A stretch of 64,000 nt of DNA from NCBI GenBank assembly GCA_947503525.1, contig CANNEA010000002.1, forward strand, positions 558,001 to 622,000, given 5' to 3'. Source of the DNA: an uncultured Carboxylicivirga sp. (lineage in GTDB: Bacteria; Bacteroidota; Bacteroidia; Bacteroidales; Marinilabiliaceae). Of this stretch, positions 48,045 through 56,238 are shown in pieces; position 1 is the stretch's first letter, and every line of letters starts with the position of its first letter. Position numbers and translations under genes: made by a program. The notes below the pieces were generated by a model, which did no database searches, was not told the DNA's origin, and saw only the letters and a list, made by a program, of their open reading frames with translations.

Positions 48045-48422
48045 AAGCGATTTCTCGTCTAACCAATTGCTCTGACCAAAAGAACATTTGGATGTCAATT
48101 ATATTTTTTCTTACAACAGAGTATTGTAAAAGCTGTCTCACAAAGGTAAAAGAAAAAAATATGAATAAGACTGATACAAAAATATTTCATGTTAAGCCTT
48201 AAAATTACTGTCATACATAACTAACTACACATAATTCTTGTAGTATAAAATGATATTTCAGACCTAAAAAAAGTTAAAGCAGCCCATTATTTCATATTAA
48301 AGCACTTATTTTGCAGAATATTTGTTAAACACATTAGATTGTAGTTTACGCTGTATTAATTTGCGGTGTTACTTTAATATCGTCTGTATTATCTACAGAC
48401 GTAAAAATTGATACTAGTACAG
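48045..48422. other. 378-bp divergent control region between two glycosyltransferase genes
   Basis: AT-rich, without a credible gene. It should contain the promoters of both the minus-strand glycosyltransferase run and the plus-strand unit that begins at 48423. The only clear structure is the perfect inverted repeat at 48381-48401. No exact TAnnTTTG box was found by eye on the plus strand. Confidence 0.5.
48381..48401. promoter_or_regulatory. Perfect inverted repeat upstream of the 48423 glycosyltransferase
   Basis: Arms CGTCTGTA (48381-48388) and TACAGACG (48394-48401) with a 5-nt loop lie 21 bp before the ATG. There is no T-tract, so an operator or a 5'-leader hairpin is more likely than a terminator. 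Confidence 0.5.
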
Positions 48423-49538
48423 ATGAAGCTTCTGTTAATAAATTCCATAGGCCGATCTAAATGGGGAGGTGGTGAAAAATGGATGGTTATGGCTGCGAAG
48501 AATTTAATTCAGAGAGGTCATAGTGTTCATATTGCTTGCACTCCAAATTCGGTGGTGGAAAAGAATTCTCTGGCAGAAGGAGTACCTGTACTTCGGGTTA
48601 ATATTCACTCGGACCTAAGTATTGGTGCATTTTTTAAGCTGCGTAAGTTTATTGTTAAGGATAAAACTAATGTTATTATTGGATGCCAAAACAGGGATGT
48701 TAGGCTTGCCGGACTAATTACCAAAAAAGTGTTGCATTCAAGCACAGTAGTATTAAGTCGTCAAGGCGTTCAATTACTAAGTAATTCTGTAAAGTACAAA
48801 CTCAGCTTTGTTCCAATGTGCGACGGAATCATAACCAATACGCTATCGATCAAAAATGAATATGATAGTTATGGATGGTGGGATAAAGATTTTGTTAAAG
48901 TTCTTTACAATGGCGTTGAAAGTGAATTAAAAGATATTACTCCATTCGATTATAAAAAATATCTGCCAGCTGAAGAAAACAATCCGATTATCGTTTTATC
49001 AACCGGTAGAATAACTGAACAAAAAGGATTTAAATATCTTATTGATTCTGCGAAAGAAATACTTAAGCAGCACAAGAATATTTACTTTTTTATAGCAGGA
49101 AAAGGAAAGTTAGAAAAGGACCTTGTTGCTCAAATTAACGCTTTGGATTTAAAGGATCATGTTTTCTTAATTGGATTTCAAAAGAATATTCCGGCCTTAT
49201 TAAAAGGCGCTAATCTATTTGTTCTTCCATCGTTATATGAAGGTATGCCAAATTCTGTTATGGAAGCAATGGCTTATGGGCTTCCGGTAGTAAGCACCGA
49301 TGTGAATGGTGTGAGTGAATTAATGATTGATAAAAAACATGGCCGAATTATTCCATCCAAAAACGTTAATGCTATCACAGATAGTGTTTGCGAAGTTTTA
49401 AGTGAAGGTAATTTTGATCAGGTAGGAGGGGAAGGCAGACGACATGTAGAGGAGAATTTTACAATTCATAAAATGACTGAAAACCTTGAATTTTACCTCC
49501 TTGATAAAATAGCAAAGAACAATTCTACTAGGAAGTAG
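48423..49538 (+). CDS. Glycosyltransferase family 4
   Basis: Start at ATG 48423 (MKLLLINSIGRSKWGGGEKW); a TTG five codons upstream is not needed. The 371-residue GT-B protein has the GGGEKWM acceptor-side glycine loop, VLSTGRITEQKGFKYLID, IAGKGKLEKDL and the donor motif SLYEGMPNSVMEAMAYGLP. The pattern resembles WaaG-like lipopolysaccharide core glucosyltransferases. It is first of a plus-strand unit with an LTA-synthase-type gene (46 bp), a U32 gene and a DUF2797 gene. Confidence 0.88.
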   Translation: MKLLLINSIGRSKWGGGEKWMVMAAKNLIQRGHSVHIACTPNSVVEKNSLAEGVPVLRVNIHSDLSIGAFFKLRKFIVKDKTNVIIGCQNRDVRLAGLITKKVLHSSTVVLSRQGVQLLSNSVKYKLSFVPMCDGIITNTLSIKNEYDSYGWWDKDFVKVLYNGVESELKDITPFDYKKYLPAEENNPIIVLSTGRITEQKGFKYLIDSAKEILKQHKNIYFFIAGKGKLEKDLVAQINALDLKDHVFLIGFQKNIPALLKGANLFVLPSLYEGMPNSVMEAMAYGLPVVSTDVNGVSELMIDKKHGRIIPSKNVNAITDSVCEVLSEGNFDQVGGEGRRHVEENFTIHKMTENLEFYLLDKIAKNNSTRK

Positions 49539-49584
49539 CTGTACAACTTCAGCTTAATATTTGTATTAAGAATCTTATTAAAAT

Positions 49585-51423
49585 ATGATTAAACGTTTTT
49601 ATTTATTTTTTGCTAAAACCATTCTTTTTTGGCTTTTATTTTTCGTTCTTCACCGTTTGATATTTGTATTCTTTAACAATGATTTTGGCGCAGATAGTCC
49701 GGCCTCTGAACTTTTATTATCCTTTGTTTATGGTATACGAATGGATGCCTCCATTACTGGATATTTGATGTTGCTGTTAACGGTTATTCAAGTTTTCACC
49801 CTTCCCTTTAGAGGAAAGTTTTGTCAAGCCTGCATTAGTTTTATTAGCTATATTTTTATTGTAATTTTTTCAGGCCTTTTACTAGCTGATACCTTTTTAT
49901 TTTCATTCTGGGGTCGCCATCTCGATGGAGAAGCTATTGGTTTCATGGAAACCCCTTTAGTTATATTAAGATCGCTTAAATGGTACCAAAGTACAATCTT
50001 TTTTATCGCGTTTGGTTTAAGCTGTGCGCTATTAATTGTCCTGTATAATAAACTTGTGAAACCAAGTCGGCAATCAATATCTGTGGATAAGTTTTCATTA
50101 AAAACTAGATTAATTCAAATACCAATATTGTTATTTATTGGAGGATTAATGATTATTCCAATTCGAGGAGGTCTAGGAGTAGCACCATTAAATACGGGAG
50201 CTGCGTACTTTTCAAAAGATAAATTTGCTAACCAGGTAGCACTTAATCCGGTTTGGAATTTAATGTATTCGCTTAAAAAACTGGATGCCACTAAAAGACA
50301 TTATAGTTTTATGTCAGATGAGGAGGCTAATTCTATTTTTAACGAATTAATGACTGAGTCAGGCCAAACTCATCAAATTGTTAATACGCCACAACCGAAT
50401 GTTGTTGTTATATTATTGGAAAGTTATGCTGCTCATATTATTGAAGAACTGGGAGGTTATGCATTAACTCCAAATTTTAGTCAGCTTTGTAAAGAAGGTA
50501 TATTATTCTCAAATATCTATGCGGCATCAACACGCTCTGATAAAGGACTAGTTGCTACAATTGCCGGTTATCAGGTTTTACCTTCATATTCGATTATCCG
50601 TCACCCTCATAAAACGGAATCTCTTTCATTCTTACCAAAAAAGTTTGATGAAGCTGGTTATAATGATGTGATGTACATGTATGGTGGAGATATGGGCTTC
50701 AAAAATATGAATTCATTCGTACTTCAGGCTGGCTTCAAACGAACCATTTCTATGGAAGATTTCCCAGGTGAATATCAGGGAGAAAAGTGGGGCGTTCATG
50801 ATAATTTCACTTTTGATCGTTTAGCTGAAGAAATGGGAAAAGCTAAACAACCGTTTTTTCACTTCTTTTTTACATTAAGCAGTCACGAACCATTTGATGT
50901 ACCAATGGAGCGTGTATTTGAAGATGAGTATCATAATTCAATTCACTATACCGATAGATGTCTGGGTGATTTTATGCAGAAGGTGAAACAAAAAGGGTTG
51001 TGGGATAAAACCTTGTTTATTTTGTTGGCCGATCATGGATTAGGAGGGCCGGATCGTTACACTCATGACATGAAAGAACATAATCACATTCCAATGCTAT
51101 GGACTGGTGGGGCGCTAAATGTAAAAGATACCATAATTTCTAAGGTAGGTGGTCAAACAGATATGGTGCGAACATTGTTATCACAAATAGACGTTGATAG
51201 TTCGGGATTTCCGTTTAGTAAAAATATTCTTGATGAAGAGTCTAATAGCTTTGCATTTTTTGATTTTCCTGATGGAATGGGTATTGTAGAGGATAGTCTT
51301 TTTCAAGTATATGACAACCATATTGAGCGTTTTCTTCACATGGAGAATGCAATAAACAGAAGAGATAGTTTAAAAGCAAAGGCCTTTTTACAGGTTCTTT
51401 CGAACGATCATAAAAAGAGGTAA
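49585..51423 (+). CDS. LTA synthase family membrane phosphotransferase/sulfatase
   Basis: The 612-residue protein has about five transmembrane helices in residues 1-200 and a periplasmic alkaline-phosphatase-fold domain from about 270. The domain has the LtaS-type metal and catalytic set: Glu279 in ILLESYAAHII, the likely nucleophile Thr316 in AASTRSDKG, and Asp483-His484 in LLADHGLGG followed by a conserved EHNHIPMLW. Relatives transfer phosphoglycerol (LtaS, OpgB) or phosphoethanolamine-like groups. In a Gram-negative glycan locus it probably decorates a surface glycan or lipid; the transferred group is unknown. It is 1 bp upstream of the U32 gene. Confidence 0.85.
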   Translation: MIKRFYLFFAKTILFWLLFFVLHRLIFVFFNNDFGADSPASELLLSFVYGIRMDASITGYLMLLLTVIQVFTLPFRGKFCQACISFISYIFIVIFSGLLLADTFLFSFWGRHLDGEAIGFMETPLVILRSLKWYQSTIFFIAFGLSCALLIVLYNKLVKPSRQSISVDKFSLKTRLIQIPILLFIGGLMIIPIRGGLGVAPLNTGAAYFSKDKFANQVALNPVWNLMYSLKKLDATKRHYSFMSDEEANSIFNELMTESGQTHQIVNTPQPNVVVILLESYAAHIIEELGGYALTPNFSQLCKEGILFSNIYAASTRSDKGLVATIAGYQVLPSYSIIRHPHKTESLSFLPKKFDEAGYNDVMYMYGGDMGFKNMNSFVLQAGFKRTISMEDFPGEYQGEKWGVHDNFTFDRLAEEMGKAKQPFFHFFFTLSSHEPFDVPMERVFEDEYHNSIHYTDRCLGDFMQKVKQKGLWDKTLFILLADHGLGGPDRYTHDMKEHNHIPMLWTGGALNVKDTIISKVGGQTDMVRTLLSQIDVDSSGFPFSKNILDEESNSFAFFDFPDGMGIVEDSLFQVYDNHIERFLHMENAINRRDSLKAKAFLQVLSNDHKKR

Positions 51424-51424
51424 G

Positions 51425-52690
51425 ATGAGTGTGCAAGATTTAAAACGTTCGGATTTTGAAATAATGGCACCGGTTGGTTCTTATGAATCATTACAGGCTG
51501 CCATACAAGGAGGAGCTGATTCAGTGTATCTGGGAATCGAGCAATTAAATATGCGGTCCAGATCATCTAATAATTTTTCGACTGAAGATTTAAGAAAGAT
51601 TGTAAGCATTGCCCGCGAAAATGGAATAAAAACTTATCTGACCGTCAATACCGTAATTTTCAATGAAGAATTACCATTGATGCGTGAGATTATCGATGTT
51701 GCTAAAGATACAGGTGTAACAGCGGTAATTGCATCTGATCAAGCTGCAATCAATTATGCCCATCAAAACGGAGTTGAGGTTCATATTTCTACCCAGGTCA
51801 ACATATCAAATGTTGAGACACTTAAATTCTATAGTCATTTTGCTGATGTGGTTGTTTTAGCCCGTGAGTTGAATATGGATCAGGTGAAAACTATCCATCA
51901 AACAATTCTGGAAGAGGATATTCGAGGTCCAAAAGGTGAGCTCATTCAAATTGAGATGTTTGCACATGGTGCTTTATGCATGGCAACATCCGGGAAATGT
52001 TATATCAGTTTACATCAATTGAATTCGTCGGCTAATAGAGGAGGATGTTTACAGCCATGCCGAAGAGGTTATACCGTTACCGAGAAAGAATCCGGAATGC
52101 AAATGGATCTTGAGAATGAGTATATTATGTCGCCTAAAGATTTAAAAACCATTCACTTTGCCAATAAGATGATTGATGCTGGTGTGCGAGTTTTTAAAAT
52201 TGAAGGGCGTGCACGATCAGCTGAATATGTAAAAACGGTTTCGGAGTGTTATAATGAGGCTATCATTGCGGTAATTGATGGAACTTATGAACAAGATAAA
52301 ATAGATGCATGGGATAAGCGCTTATCTGAAGTCTTTAATCGAGGTTTTTGGGATGGATATTATCTTGGACAGAAATTGGGAGACTGGAGCCATAGTTATG
52401 GTTCTAAGGCAACTAAGAAAAAGACTTATATTGGCAAAGGGATGAATTACTTCCCCAAACTAAATGTTGCAGAGTTTTTAGTTGAAACTTATTCGTTGAA
52501 AGTAGGAGATGAAATATTAATTACCGGACCAACGACTGGTGTTGTTCAAATGAAAGTGGAGGAGTTACGTGTTAATCTGAAGCCAGTTGACGAGACTACT
52601 AAAGGAGAACGATTTAGCATGCCGGTAGATGTTAAAATCAGGCGCTCGGATAAGCTATATAAATTAACAGAAACCTTAAATAACCAATAG
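51425..52690 (+). CDS. U32 family protein, probable TrhP-type tRNA hydroxylation enzyme
   Basis: The 421-residue protein has the U32 layout: EIMAPVGSYESLQAAIQGGADSVYLG at the N-terminus, a TIM-barrel-like core, and IEMFAHGALCMATSGKC. Four cysteines, Cys185, Cys192, Cys208 and Cys212 (GGCLQPCRRGY), form the set that binds [4Fe-4S] in hydroxylating U32 proteins. Despite the 'peptidase' name, characterised relatives (TrhP, RlhA, UbiU/V) make O2-independent hydroxylations, TrhP at uridine 34 of tRNA. A conserved C-terminal domain (TGPTTGVVQMKVEEL) follows. The next gene begins immediately after the stop. Confidence 0.85.
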   Translation: MSVQDLKRSDFEIMAPVGSYESLQAAIQGGADSVYLGIEQLNMRSRSSNNFSTEDLRKIVSIARENGIKTYLTVNTVIFNEELPLMREIIDVAKDTGVTAVIASDQAAINYAHQNGVEVHISTQVNISNVETLKFYSHFADVVVLARELNMDQVKTIHQTILEEDIRGPKGELIQIEMFAHGALCMATSGKCYISLHQLNSSANRGGCLQPCRRGYTVTEKESGMQMDLENEYIMSPKDLKTIHFANKMIDAGVRVFKIEGRARSAEYVKTVSECYNEAIIAVIDGTYEQDKIDAWDKRLSEVFNRGFWDGYYLGQKLGDWSHSYGSKATKKKTYIGKGMNYFPKLNVAEFLVETYSLKVGDEILITGPTTGVVQMKVEELRVNLKPVDETTKGERFSMPVDVKIRRSDKLYKLTETLNNQ

Positions 52691-53488
52691 ATGATGGAGG
52701 GTAATCTACAGAAAATGCGAACTGAAGTCGCAGATGATATAGTTAAGTACCGTTTGGTGCTTGGTGATTCTGCCATTGATATGAATGAACTGATCGGAAA
52801 AAATGTGACTTTGGAGTTTAAGAATCAAATCAATTGTATTTCTTGTGGAAAGAAGACCAATAAATCATTTGCACAAGGTTTTTGTTACAACTGCTTTCAA
52901 ACTGCTCCCGAAGCTGAGGAGTGTGTTTTAAATCCGGAAAAATGTAGAGCTCATTTAGGTGAATCAAGAAATCAAGAATGGGCTGAAAATCATTGCTTGA
53001 TTCCTCATTATGTGTATTTAGCCGTTGCATCGGGAGTTAAAGTTGGTGTTACACGAAGTACCCAGATACCGACACGTTGGATTGACCAAGGGGCATGGAA
53101 GGCAGTAATTATTGCCGAAACACCTAATCGACACATTGCGGGTATTATCGAAACATTTTTAAAACAGCACTATTCGGATAAAACCAATTGGAGGAGTATG
53201 CTAAAAAATCAATTGGCTCAAGAAGTAGATCTCACCACTGAAACACAAAAAGCTATTGATCTATTGCCGATAGAATTACAAAAGTATACAAGTATAGAGA
53301 ATGAGATTATGGAATTGAGTTACCCTGTTGATCAATTCCCAAGCAAACCGCAATCCTTTACCTTTGATAAAGAACAAGTGATTTCTGGTGAATTAAAAGG
53401 AATTAAAGGACAATACCTGATGTTTGATAAGGACCGGGTTATCAACATTAGAAGACATAATGGCTATTTGATTTCTCTAACACAATAA
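52691..53488 (+). CDS. DUF2797 zinc-binding protein
   Basis: The 265-residue protein starts directly at the U32 stop; a second ATG 3 bp later is equally possible. It has an N-terminal cysteine cluster (Cys49 and Cys52 in CISC, Cys65 and Cys68 in CYNC, Cys78 and Cys85) that looks zinc-binding. The DUF2797 core follows: HCLIPHYVYLAVASGVKVGVTR, PTRWIDQGA and AGIIETFLKQHY. That core looks like GIY-YIG-type sequence (YLA, KVGVT, RW and a late Glu). No function is known. The gap-free junction with a U32 gene suggests RNA modification or processing. Confidence 0.8.
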   Translation: MMEGNLQKMRTEVADDIVKYRLVLGDSAIDMNELIGKNVTLEFKNQINCISCGKKTNKSFAQGFCYNCFQTAPEAEECVLNPEKCRAHLGESRNQEWAENHCLIPHYVYLAVASGVKVGVTRSTQIPTRWIDQGAWKAVIIAETPNRHIAGIIETFLKQHYSDKTNWRSMLKNQLAQEVDLTTETQKAIDLLPIELQKYTSIENEIMELSYPVDQFPSKPQSFTFDKEQVISGELKGIKGQYLMFDKDRVINIRRHNGYLISLTQ

Positions 53489-53495
53489 TTGTATT

Positions 53496-55118
53496 TTATT
53501 GTATTACAATTTCATCCACAAAAATCCAGGATGGATTACCAGAACTAGGATGATTCGGCGGTAGATTACCTCCATTGTTAAGACTTATTTTAACGTATTT
53601 GCCTTTTTTAAATCCGTTAAGATGGATAAGCAAATTTTCATTTGAATTTACATCGCTTGAGGGAACTAAACTTATGTTACTAAACGCCTCAAACGTAATG
53701 TTGTCGTTCGAAACCATAACTTCTATTGCAGACGGGCCAATAATCCATTGAGAAGGCTGACTTAATAGAGAAATATAGACATCCTTTATTTTTGTTGCCT
53801 TTTTGAATTCACAAATAATATCAATATCCACTCCTTGCACTCCAAGCCAGCTGCCATCTTTTAAGTCAGTGTTCCCAGGCTTTTTATCGCACAATATTGA
53901 ATAATCATTTAAGGCATGTGGAGCACTTGGTTGAGGTATTATATTCTGAATCTTAAATGTATGTTTGCCACTTTTAATAAATGTTTTTTGAATTGTTTTG
54001 GATGGATATTTTTTATCCGAAGCGGCAAATGCCGTGATAGTTGTGGATTCCTTTAATTCTATGGGAATATTGTATCTGTTAGAACTGGTATCCGGATTAG
54101 AACCATCCAAAGTATAATAAATTGATGCGGAATTTCCGGGAAGATTAATAGGGACTAATAATTGAGTATCAAAGACAATTTGTGATGTTTCAAAAACTGG
54201 ATCAGGAAGAGTCTTAATAAGTTCCTTTGGTTCCACGTCGCTCTTTCTTTTTTCATTTAACCTGAAATGCAAAACACTTTTTATCGGATAATGATCTGAA
54301 ATAAATACTTCTTCCTTTTTAATTTGATAAGTTTCAAAAGAATGAACTAAAAATTGACCATTAACGAAGATGTGATCGATAACAACATCCGAAATGTCGT
54401 TTCTAAAACCATTAAAAGTGCTAAGGTCACCAACAATTGAAGTCAGCGATTCGGATCGAGCATCCCACAATGGACTGTGATCTATCCAATGACCAATCAT
54501 TGTTTTGTACATTCTCTCACCAGGGTCAGCATTAAAATCACCAGTAACAACAACCGGGGCATCACCTGCCAGATTTTTTATTTTTTCAAGTAATAGAACG
54601 GCACTTTCATTGCGAGCATATTTACTAACGTGACTGAAATGAGTGTTAAACACAAAAAAGATATAGCCATTGCTTATGTCTTTTAACTTGACCCATGTAA
54701 CTATTCGAGGTAATACAGCTCCCCAACTTTTACTACCAGGTTCATCTGGAGTTTTCGATAACCAAAAATGTGAAGATGCTAAAAGTTCATATTTATCTTT
54801 TTTGTACAGTATTGGTACCATTTCACCAGATTCAAGGCCATCATTTCGCCCTGCACTGATACATGAATAGGATGTTAATTCCTCTTTAATATCGTTAAGC
54901 TGCTGAAGCAATACTTCCTGCATCCCAATTACATCCGGACTTTGTTCTTTTAAGAAGTTTATTGCAATACCTTTTCTGTTACTCCAGCTATTAACTCCAT
55001 CAGCTGGATTATCGTACCTGATATTAAAACTTATAACATCTAAGGAACGATCCCCAATGACGCAAGATGATAAAATCAAAGCGATTAGAATAAATATATA
55101 GGATTTAAATAAAATCAT
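53496..55118 (-). CDS. Secreted endonuclease/exonuclease/phosphatase lipoprotein with C-terminal carbohydrate-binding-like domains
   Basis: Start set at ATG 55118 (MILFKSYIFILIALILSSC), which gives a lipoprotein signal ending LSSC; the frame extends 15 codons upstream. The 540-residue protein begins with an EEP domain (VISFNIRYDNPADGVNSW, VIGMQEVLL, VVVTGDFNADPGE, SDHYPI). A chitobiase-C-terminal-like segment follows (SIYYTLDGSNPDTSSNRYN), then an F5/8 discoidin-like domain. In Bacteroidota this EEP type is attached to cell-surface lipoproteins acting on glycans or nucleic acids. A phosphodiesterase activity is likely and the substrate is open. It faces DUF2797 tail to tail. Confidence 0.85.
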   Translation of the reverse strand: MILFKSYIFILIALILSSCVIGDRSLDVISFNIRYDNPADGVNSWSNRKGIAINFLKEQSPDVIGMQEVLLQQLNDIKEELTSYSCISAGRNDGLESGEMVPILYKKDKYELLASSHFWLSKTPDEPGSKSWGAVLPRIVTWVKLKDISNGYIFFVFNTHFSHVSKYARNESAVLLLEKIKNLAGDAPVVVTGDFNADPGERMYKTMIGHWIDHSPLWDARSESLTSIVGDLSTFNGFRNDISDVVIDHIFVNGQFLVHSFETYQIKKEEVFISDHYPIKSVLHFRLNEKRKSDVEPKELIKTLPDPVFETSQIVFDTQLLVPINLPGNSASIYYTLDGSNPDTSSNRYNIPIELKESTTITAFAASDKKYPSKTIQKTFIKSGKHTFKIQNIIPQPSAPHALNDYSILCDKKPGNTDLKDGSWLGVQGVDIDIICEFKKATKIKDVYISLLSQPSQWIIGPSAIEVMVSNDNITFEAFSNISLVPSSDVNSNENLLIHLNGFKKGKYVKISLNNGGNLPPNHPSSGNPSWIFVDEIVIQ

Positions 55119-55550
55119 TAAGCTTAGGTGTTTAAATAATTTGGTCACAAAACTGTTATCCAAAGGACTTGATAAAATACCAACGCTAGCGTTAAGCTAT
55201 CTTAAAGTCAATTGATTCCTCTTATGAAAAAGTATACAGGAAAGTATCAACTTATTTGAGCAACAGATAGTAATAATGCCAGTTAAAAATTCCCTTCATA
55301 ATTTCCAAAGGAAAATAAAGATAAAACCTTAAGAGACGAAAGTCATTATAAATTACATGGATAGCCTTATTTAATTGACTACGATAATTATCTTTAAGGT
55401 ATAGCTTGTTTAAGAGTGCATTTTAAAGGGTAAAAATATGTTAATCTGGATGATGCTTAAAAAAATGATTATCTAAATTAAATACAAAAATAAGCCTATT
55501 GCAAATTATTGCAATAGGCTTATGAAGGTTATAATATAGATAAAGGCTAT
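55119..55550. other. 432-bp gap between two minus-strand lipoprotein genes
   Basis: AT-rich spacer with no credible gene. Its last 60 bp hold the terminator at 55490-55523. The promoter of the EEP lipoprotein should lie in its left part, but no clear box was found by eye. Confidence 0.5.
55490..55523 (-). terminator. Terminator after the His-rich lipoprotein gene
   Basis: A perfect 15-bp stem (ATAAGCCTATTGCAA at 55490-55504, complement at 55509-55523) with a 4-nt loop continues into a T-rich stretch on the minus strand. It is 28 bp beyond the stop of the minus-strand gene at 55551. Confidence 0.9.
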
Positions 55551-56054
55551 TTACCAATCTGATAATATAGTATAGGAGATGTCAATTTCGTGATCGTGAA
55601 ATGGCGCTCCTTTTAAACTATAGTTGTCACTAGCAAAGTGGGCATGATCATCGTGGGCATGACTATGGTTACAATAGAAACCTGGCCATCCGTTGGCAGG
55701 GCTTAGTAAGACAGTGTGGTAATCTACTGAGTTCCAATAAATGGTTATTTCAAATATTTGTTCGTCGTTGTGCGGAGTGTAAATATACCCTCTTGCACCT
55801 GCGGCATTAACTGAAGCACGATCGAAAAGAACAATATGGTCATTAATTATAACCTTACCCGTTAATAAGTCAATAGGTCTACTATTTGTATCTCGGATAA
55901 AAACCTGTACTTCTTTATCGTTGTGACTGTTCTGTTCAATCTTTACTTTAACTTCGAGTAAGTGTGGATCCGTAATTTCTACATCGCTTAATACAGATTC
56001 AGAGCATGAAGCAAAGGTCAATGCCAATACTAGAGTTATATATATCGCTTTCAT
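55551..56054 (-). CDS. Small lipoprotein with histidine-rich metal-binding-like segment
   Basis: The 167-residue protein has a lipoprotein signal ending TFASC (Cys17). A domain of about 105 residues follows, then CNHSHAHDDHAHF (128-140) with five histidines and a late FHDHE (152-156) with two more. Cys, His and Asp in this spacing resemble zinc, copper or nickel chaperone and scavenger segments. I do not recognise the family. It is monocistronic with its own terminator. No transporter or metal-dependent regulator is adjacent, so the metal and partner are unknown. Confidence 0.75.
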   Translation of the reverse strand: MKAIYITLVLALTFASCSESVLSDVEITDPHLLEVKVKIEQNSHNDKEVQVFIRDTNSRPIDLLTGKVIINDHIVLFDRASVNAAGARGYIYTPHNDEQIFEITIYWNSVDYHTVLLSPANGWPGFYCNHSHAHDDHAHFASDNYSLKGAPFHDHEIDISYTILSDW

Positions 56055-56238
56055 ATCACATAGTTTTAGTTAGATATTTAAGCGTATCATTAAGGCCTTG
56101 AATAATCGCTGTTGTATATATATGACAGTTCAAATAAATTTTACACGTATTTGCTATTCGAGGCATAGTAATTCACAACAAAAACGATTAGTTTTATAAA
56201 CTTAATTAGTATGATAAAATCAACCTTCTCAATAAATT

